DNA of 64,000 nucleotides from Chrysopilus asiliformis. Its lineage: Eukaryota > Arthropoda > Insecta > Diptera > Rhagionidae. The position numbers were made by a program, and so were the translations under genes. Under the pieces are notes generated by a model that was given only the letters and a program-made list of their open reading frames with translations, had not been told where the DNA came from and ran no database searches. Shown here piece after piece: positions 56,284-64,000 of this stretch; positions within the stretch are counted from its first letter, which is position 1, and each line of letters opens with the position of its first letter. The stretch is from assembly GCA_964034945.1 (NCBI GenBank), contig OZ035961.1, positions 1,095,501 through 1,159,500 of the forward strand, written 5' to 3'.

Positions 56284-59200
56284 CTAATGCTGTAACTTAA
56301 TGGCATAACAGATAAAAGTTATCTTAAAAGGGGCAGTGAAATGAGCTAAGATGAGGTGCAGCTTATGCGGTTTTTTTACTTCTTGAAGCTTACCACTGTG
56401 TCTGGAAGCTCGTTCAAAATATTCTGAAATCAAAAACGTTTTTAAGTTCGGATAACACAATTTTTTAAGAAATAGTTTTACATATTGATGTGGCGAATAA
56501 TCCTGACCGTAATCCGCCCATTTCGTTAAATCTATTGATGGGATCACACCACTCTTGCAGGGTACACGTGGGTTTCTAAAATGTAAAAACCAAAACTTAG
56601 TAACAAATCGATTGATGAAATTGTTAATCAAATTACATTTCGTGATCTGGCAGAACCATTGGATAAATTTGGATCGTGTCTATTAAATCTGTGTTATCGC
56701 ATATCAGTCGCGAGAGTTTTGCTTTTCTAACTTCCTGCAGTTGTTCTGGTGTGAAGGATGAAGGTTGGTTGGGTAGCTCATACCAGAAACGGTCACCTCT
56801 TCTAGAATAGCTCAATTGCGTCGCAATTACGCAGGCGAAGGTAGGTCCTAACATGGATCCTGGCAGAGATTTCTCCGAAACACCACCGGACCATAAATCA
56901 ATATCAGCAGGATGTCTGAAGTTTCGAAAATAGTATTAAAAGGGTTATTTCTAATAAGGATATTTTTAAATAATTACTCAAAAATGCTCTGATAACGTCT
57001 AATAGTCTCGTTAGGCATAGATCCAAACATGTCAAGCCACGTGTTTGAAGTTGGCAGACCACAGAATTTTCTGAACTCCATGTAGCCAGGAATACCGAAC
57101 TCTCGTCCTCTTTGCATGTTGAATGATACCAAATCCATCCCGAATCGAGCTCCCTAAAAATAAAAGGAATATTATAAGATCAACTAAAATATACTAACAA
57201 ATTCGAATTTTTAAAATTCTCGAATAAAAGCACAATTCACAAAAACCCCCATTTAGTACCACCGTCACTCGACGAAAATACGTTTCTCCTAACATCGTGA
57301 CGTGTTTTTGGACAGCCTTTTTTTGTATTTTTCCTGTGGGCTTTTTCCAAAAACCGCATAAAACATAGAAAACTTCTTTGCACGCACCTCTTTTTTGAAG
57401 AGATGATTAGTAACTTCCTGAGTGATAGAGTCATCCATGGCTTGAGCCACCTGGTTCATTAACCCCATAAAGTATTCATCCATGACACCAGCGCGGTACA
57501 AATCGTATGGTCGACGGATCAAATCCGACAATCTCTTAGACGCAATGAATTTGTGAGCTTTGGACCATCTTTCAACGGCAGTTGGCAGAAGCGAGTGCCC
57601 GAAACGGAAGGCCGCACCAGCGAAGGCATCAATGATTCCTGGATTTACGCTGTGATCGTAACCATTCCAGTAGCCCTCCTTCTGCAGGACGAGCCCGAAT
57701 TTCTCCATGACTTCCTTGCCGAGCAGGATGGGCAGGAATTCATTGTAGGTGACGTGTTGAATAATGGCGATGTTGATGCGACGTGCTTCTTGAAATAAAG
57801 TTTCGTCATCCCAGTGTGGGTTAATGCGAGCCAATGCATTTGCTAGACGGTTATGTTCTCGTGCCAAAAGAGTGTGCATGCAAGTCAGGACCAATTGTTC
57901 GTTCACACGGATTTCACCTAAGAAAATTCGCGCGTTAAAAACGTAGGAGAAAGAAGTTGAAATTGTACGAACCTGATTCAAAACAGAACATGCTTTTGTT
58001 GGGTCGGGTGCATCCTTCATCTGGAATATCCAATTTCAAAGGAAGCAAGTCCTTCAATCCGTATTCTTGGAAAACTGGATTCATTCTCAAAAGTCCAGCG
58101 TAGCCTGTTCTCAATTTCCTAGCGAATTTCTCGTTAACTCCATAGATAGTGTTTCCGTCAATAACTCCGGTTAATGTGTTAAATTGGGCACGGGAACCTG
58201 AGGAAAATATTATTTTTTTGATAAAATATTAAAAAAGTATTCAACCAGACTAAAAAATGGGAAAAATCAGAAAGAATTTGCTTAAAACTCGTAGTTGGTC
58301 TGGATGTTATCCATCGGCTTTGAAACCAATTAACCGATTTTGATGAAATTTCGTCTGGCAATTGATTTTATTTCCTAGTGAGGTTATAGGCTATACTTTA
58401 CTCTGCCAGCACCCGCTTTTTATCCTCAAGGCAATTTTTTATTGCTCTCAAATCATGTCGGTTTCTTACCAAGTCTACATCCTGGTCTCGGCGATGGGAA
58501 GCCACGGACAAAGTCGATGCACTTGACATTGAACAATCGATAGAAGTAATCATCGTCTGGAATTCGGATTTCATTGCAATATGGATGCTTGAGATGAAGT
58601 GGTCGCTTGCAACATTCCTCCGGATCGTTTCGATTGATTGGATCTAAACGAAATAAAATGTTAGAAAAAAAATCAAAGAATGCCGTTTGCTTAAGCAAAC
58701 ACCAAAAACGTAAAAAGCGCAATATCTGCAAAAAAAAAACGGAAAGTCGGGAAATGAAAAAAATATATTTCACCTAGTGGAGTACCGGTCAACGTGAAGT
58801 CGTGGTCCATAAATTGGCCCCAAGCAATTACCTAAAAAAATTCAAAGTTTCAAAATATTTTTTTTCGCTGTTGAAAAGTTATTCCTTAAATTTCAAATAT
58901 TTTTGAGGGTTTTTTTTCTAAATATTCACCATAACGGTGCCAGCGTGATCGTGGTAGCCTTCGTCAGGATGCAGAGTTCGGGAGACGATTCGGGAACCTG
59001 GAAGATCATGACCGGTAACGGAGATCCTGGGCGCATTGATGCCGTCTGCGTAAAGGGGTCCAATTAGGCGTTGGAAGGGGGACATTGCGGCGCCCCAAGT
59101 CGGATGCTCGATATTGTTGCAAAGGCCGTCGAAACGTCGGTATTTTCCGGGTCGACATTCTACTCCGGAGAAGAATGGCGGGCAAACTTCTCGGATGAGC

Positions 59201-59527
59201 GTTTTCGAGGTGTCGATTTGCGGAAGTCCTTTTTCGATTTCCTCATACGACAAACCATACCTGAAAGTGGAACCGGAAATGATGATTTTGGACATGATTT
59301 TGTAGATTTTTCGAAAAATTCCTTTTGCCATTTGCGGGTGATGGGGTTAGTTCATGTCATGGGAATTTCGAATTCACGATCGATATGAGTTGAACGTCTA
59401 ATTATGAGAATTTAACAATTAAAGCTATCTTACGGTGCCATTTGTGGTATAGACAAGATCGCTAAAAATGCTGAAAATGTAGTAAATTACCAGTAAAAAT
59501 GTAACCTTGTGGAGAATCGAATCCCAT
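56284..59527 (-). CDS. animal haem peroxidase (peroxinectin/chorion-peroxidase type)
   Basis: This is a secreted haem peroxidase that would use hydrogen peroxide to oxidise substrates such as tyrosine. Exons on the minus strand: 59491-59527, 59434-59470, 58930-59260, 58774-58831, 58470-58643, 57973-58197, 57388-57917, 56978-57153, 56637-56915 and from 56575 on, about 712 residues if the last frame runs to 56284. A hydrophobic start (YIFTAFLAILSIP) acts as signal peptide. Family motifs: YRRFDGLCNN; WGQFMDHDFTLT with the distal His; the calcium-site-like CIDFVR region; TGVIDGNTIYG; LLAREHNRLA with the active-site Arg; FRFGHSLLP with the proximal haem His; MQRGREFGIPGY; and NPRVPCKSGVIPSIDLTKW near the end. 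The C-terminus is uncertain: an 84-bp segment (56424-56507) may be an in-frame intron, and a later donor could lead to the orphan exon at 54814-55296. Confidence 0.9.
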
Positions 59528-59585
59528 CGGATCTTAATTCACACAAATGAAGTTTGTTTCGCAATTGAAAGTAGAATACCGTAGT

Positions 59586-59614
59586 AACTGAAGCGTTATG
59601 AATGACCATTTATA
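59586..59614 (-). promoter_or_regulatory. TATA box and initiator of peroxidase gene
   Basis: On the minus strand TATAAATGG starts at 59614 and TCAGTT (A at 59589) lies 25 bases on. This would give a 5' UTR of about 60 bases before the ATG at 59527. Confidence 0.5.
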
Positions 59615-62600
59615 CATTCAGGTATATGTATCTATGATCGGTATTGGAAGTTCAGTCACTTAAGTTAGACACATTTTATGATGATCTGATCATCTGCACA
59701 ATGAAAATAGAGTCATTAGCGAATATCGAGTTGAGTTCATGATGAGACCTTGCACCAAGATCTGACACTTGAGGCACAACGGAAAATTGTTTGTTAATTT
59801 ATGAAGAAGAAAAAATTGATTAACACTTATGAGAAGTTATACTTTGTGTATAACGGCTTTTTCAACAAGAAATTTATATTCATAAAAAAATCTGTAGTAA
59901 AAATACCAAACTAAATGGATCTATTTGATGTTCTGATATGCTAATGAAAGAAAAAGGCACACACAACTATTTCTTCTTTAAGAATGAAGGTCGTGTAATT
60001 AGTATGTCGATTAGGGGCAATATTTAAATATGCTCATGACGGAAGGAAGTTAGTTTTTTTTATAGTTTCTAAGGTTTTGCGCTAATTAACGCTGTTGGAG
60101 CAGGTGAAGATATATATCGCTTTTCAAAACTATAATTTAGATACTTGATACCTACTATTAAAAATGTTTTATGTAATATACTCCGAGATGAGGGTATAAT
60201 TAATTTTTAGTCTGAAAAATCTGATTTATAATCGAAGCTTAGTTTTTAATTCAGAGATTAAAACAGGGCGGTATGGAAATTTATAACATTTTTTGGAATC
60301 CTCATTTGATAGAATCTTAAGTCAAGGCATTTTTTCGACATTTGGTGTAAAATGTCAAAACAACACCATCATTTTTTGTCAAATTTACACCAAATATTTA
60401 TCAAATTTTTATTTTTAATACCAAATATTGATAAAAACATATAAATCCTTAGATTTTTAACCGTGTACCCTTCGTTTGATGCAAGTTTTGTTGAAGGAAC
60501 TTCTGAATTTGCTAAACAAATTATTAAGTTCTGAGAATATGGGAAAAAATTATATTTCGCCTTGAGCAGAGAAATCGCAAAGAACTTCATATTGAAAATT
60601 TTAGAAAATGTTTTTCATACAACGAACGTTTAGGGAAAAAAATTGGAAAAATTCTAGTGAAATTTTATTAAATTGAAACTAATTTTAAAATTTCCTCTGA
60701 TTCCAAACCGTATTGCAAATAAATTGGTGTCTCACGATTTCATTCGCTTCTTTTATCATGTGACAAAATTGATATTTTTTGATCTTTTTAGACTGTGAGA
60801 AAAATTACTGTAATAAGAGCGTGAAAAATTACAACTAAAGTACTTCAGTTAGGAAATTATAGACCACTTCTAATGATGTGTTTTTTTTATGTTTGAAAGC
60901 AAAAGTTTTCACCAATTTAAAGTTAAAAAATCAAACTTTTAACGAAACCAAATTTTAATAGCACTAAGTAGAGATTTCGTGGGGTTTTATTGTTATGTCT
61001 CGTAAATTCGCCAAAAATTGGTAAACATTTCTAATAGGCAAAAACAACTGATAGTGGACTATTTCTTATGGTCTATCTTGCATCATACGAACTTAGACGA
61101 CTGAAAAAGAAATACTTTCAATTTTTTAATAAAAGTGAAAGATTTTTTTTCACATCCATATCCGAAATATACTTCAATTAAATTGATCGAAGATGATGAG
61201 ACGACGGAAATTGCCATCGGCACTGGAACTTTGTTTATAACCACGATGGTGGCGTCGATTACGTTGAAACCCTATGGCTAAAAAGATCAAATAATTCACT
61301 ATTGTAGTTGGACACTAGGGAGATTGTTGGCAACGGATAATGCGTAATATTATTAAAGATCCGAATATATTACACACGTATTTTTTTATGGGGTGGCATG
61401 AGGTGACGACGGTGTAGATCACTATGATAGTTGGATGAGGATCCATCTAAATAATGTTGATAAAGCTGTTGGTTCGGAATCGAGTCATGGAGGAACTTTG
61501 CCAATGTATTAATGGCAATTAACAGCTAGCGCAGCGAATAACAAATCCATCCAATAAAAACTATCCAATTGTTTAGCCAGACAAAATGTTCAAAGATGCC
61601 CATAATAAATTAGCTAAATATTTGACCGCATCTGAGGAGCAAGTGAGCGACAATTGGAGAAACATGTATGGCAAAAGTGTGTACCTGCGCTCGGATCATA
61701 GTTGTTAGTTACCTTGTGATGATGATTCGTCTACCTGTTCAATTAGATTGGCATGGAATTCATCGTGGTCTCGCTTGGATATCTATCGGGATTCCGCAGT
61801 CTAACGTTTAATCTGGATTGCCAGAACAGAAAGGTGAAAGAAAAACCATGGCGAAGTGAAAGAAAGAAATCTCGCCATTTACAATCCAAGCAGTGGGTGA
61901 TGTGGTGATGATCGTCGGGGCGGGATCGATCGTTTCTTATTTCTTCCCTTTCAATATATCAACAGTTTTTTCGGAATTTTTCATTTAATGCTATTGATTT
62001 TTTGTTAGATATATACGTAACAGCACAGTCTCTACAATAGAGGCCACAATTATGTGAAATTGGTTCGAAATAACGCGTCTATTTTTTGTTCCTGAATGGT
62101 GGCTTCTTGAATCTTCTACACATAATAGATATTGTTCAATATTGGATTGATTGGGTAGTAATGTCGGTTTTTTTTTCTTTTATAGTTGAATTTCGATGTA
62201 TTTTCATTACAAAAACTAGCTTTTGTACCCGATCTTGGAATCGAAATTCATAATTTTTTGACGAAAAAGAATTTTGTAAGTCGGCATTCTCAAATACGAC
62301 GGCATTTTTAAATATCCACTCTTATTATACAAATTTGATGATAAATGACATGTTTGTATAGGGAAGGTGTACGGAGAGAAATCGAAATCGGAATATAGGA
62401 GACAGTGGACTCTTCTGTAATGATTCCTTAAAAATTAAGAATTCTTTCTATACCTTTGGGAAAAATTTCCTGATTTTTGGCATGAATTCCGGTTTTGTTT
62501 GGGGGTCATCACCACCAAATTTTACTATCTCGTATTTTTTGTAGGAATCTGTCCTATTATTACCCTCCGTATGTGATATATTGATTCAATTAAATTGTAA

Positions 62601-64000
62601 TGCATGGAAATCACAGTCTTAACACTTTTTGTCTTAATAATTATTATGATATTTCCAACGCTGCGCTGGAGCTTTCTTAAACCTTTAAAAGAATCCCGAT
62701 TTACAGAAATTTAACGAAATTCAATTAAAATAATTTGAAAATTTTAGAATTCAGGGGATTTTTTTTCGTGCAAAAAATACCACAAATCGCAGCCACGCGG
62801 TACTAATCATAACTCATTGACGAACCTAATTGATTTTCCGAGTTATGATCTCTATTTTCGGTATATGCAGTCGTTAAGGAAATAAATTCACTTGACTTGA
62901 CGTAATTAGAAAGTCGTCAAATTGAAGATCCACCGACAATTACATAAAATCAAACTGAATTGTAATTGCTGACTGATTGATAATTGATTTTGTTATTTCA
63001 TATACTTCACATTGTATTTAAGACGGCCGCATAGGATCGGAGAGCAATTTAAAAGTGAAATATTGCCATGAAGTCCATAGTCCCATTGTATCTGCCTGTC
63101 GGAATATCTGACTGTCTGTTTCTATAAAAAGGAATCGAAATCGTTGGAAATTATTTTGACTGCCCGTTTGACAAAAATGATCTTGAGTAGGTAAACACGT
63201 CAGTCAGTAGTGCGACGAACAAAAAGAAATGTGACATAAGAAAGCTTTATAAATGCTACCTATATGTGTATAATAGAAATGTACAAAAAAAAAAAAACTT
63301 TTAATTTGGGTAATCAATCATGGAATCAAAATGATGAAATTGACTAAAAAATTGTTAAAAAATCTTCATGCATGTTACGATAACATTTTGCGTAAGTTCG
63401 GATCGATGTGATTGATTGATAGTTTTGGCATGGGAATAGCTTTGACACGAGGACCGGTAGGTTTAACCGGCAAAAACGTCAATTTGAAAATTGATCAGCC
63501 GTTAATGGGGTTGAATTCTGTCCACTATGCCTCCTTCAATTCGGTAGGTGGTGCCAATTGCAATTAAAGTCAATTTTTTATGCTTTTAATTTGACGTTAA
63601 TGTCATCTTTTCGATCTATGTTTACTTTTTATGGTCATGCCTTGTCTATCATTTATAACGGACAAAACTATAGCACTTGATCAAGTAAATTTATCCTCAT
63701 AGACTAATAATTTCGATTGCTGTTGGTGCTGCTATTCAGAGTGATTTTGATTTTTGTTTCTAATTGCGATTGCATAATATTTATGTTTTAGTCGTTTTAG
63801 CCTAAGTAATTAGGAATTTAGGTCAAGAAATCTGCTGGCTTCGAAAAACACCTAATGCATTGACCTTAATTGCTTAGCTGTAAGTTAAATTATAGATAAA
63901 AACCCCCGAAAAAACTATAAAAGTCATATTAAGTATATCACAGCACAATTATCGCAAAGGACAAGGAAGGTCGAAGTGATTCTTTGATATTGTGTTAATT
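59615..64000. other. gene-poor region at the right edge
   Basis: No convincing exon was found on either strand. A short ATG frame at about 63070 ends after 19 codons. CTATAAAAG at 63915-63923 could be a TATA box for a gene that begins beyond the window, but nothing downstream supports it. Confidence 0.4.

Noticed and set aside
55270..56284. Direct splice from the GTAAGC donor at 56393 to the acceptor before 55270
   Set aside because: The phases do not match (one base left, one base supplied); another donor would be needed.
1..64000. tRNA, rRNA, CRISPR or bacterial operon features
   Set aside because: I saw no cloverleaf, rRNA motif or spaced repeat array; the window is eukaryotic. A tRNAscan run would be the decisive test for tRNA genes.

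Overview
The window is nuclear DNA of an insect, almost certainly a fly (Diptera): genes carry many short GT-AG introns, intergenic DNA is very AT-rich and full of small DNA transposons, and the genes are typical of flies (anosmin/Kal1, gd-type serine proteases, Apc, eclosion hormone). A lower dipteran such as a fungus gnat is my guess and is not proven by the sequence. Exon structures below were built by hand from reading frame, GT/AG sites and phase continuity.

Layout. 1-12.1 kb: gene-poor, with several dispersed repeats and a 728-bp TA-flanked inverted-repeat element. 12.1-15.2 kb (+): Kal1 (anosmin-1), first exon not found. 16.0-26.0 kb (+): a tandem array of three secreted serine-protease-like genes with a gastrulation-defective (GD) N-terminal domain. 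The first two keep the His-Asp-Ser triad. The third has lost all three residues and the activation-site segment. 26.4-28.8 kb (-): a p24/TMED cargo receptor with a piggyBac remnant in its last intron. 29.2-31.9 kb (-): a 5'-truncated LINE split in frame by a pogo-like MITE. 32.0-33.1 kb (-): a glutathione S-transferase of the type fused to FLYWCH zinc fingers in Drosophila GFZF, here stand-alone. 37.0-47.5 kb (+): Apc, six coding exons, 2897 aa, with a long 3' UTR carrying five poly(A) signals. 50.6-52.5 kb (-): glucosidase II beta subunit ending in HDEL. 53.2-54.4 kb (-): eclosion hormone with TATA box and initiator. 54.8-55.3 kb (-): an orphan terminal exon. 56.3-59.5 kb (-): an animal haem peroxidase. 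59.6-64.0 kb: no recognisable gene.

How the genes relate: there are no operons. The only clear functional cluster is the gd-like trio. In Drosophila, gd acts in an extracellular protease cascade, so two potentially active proteases beside one catalytically dead paralogue suggest a local enzyme/pseudoenzyme module (inference). Other neighbours serve unrelated roles: ER quality control and vesicle traffic (glucosidase II beta, p24), Wnt signalling (Apc), ecdysis (eclosion hormone), peroxidase chemistry and neuronal matrix (anosmin).
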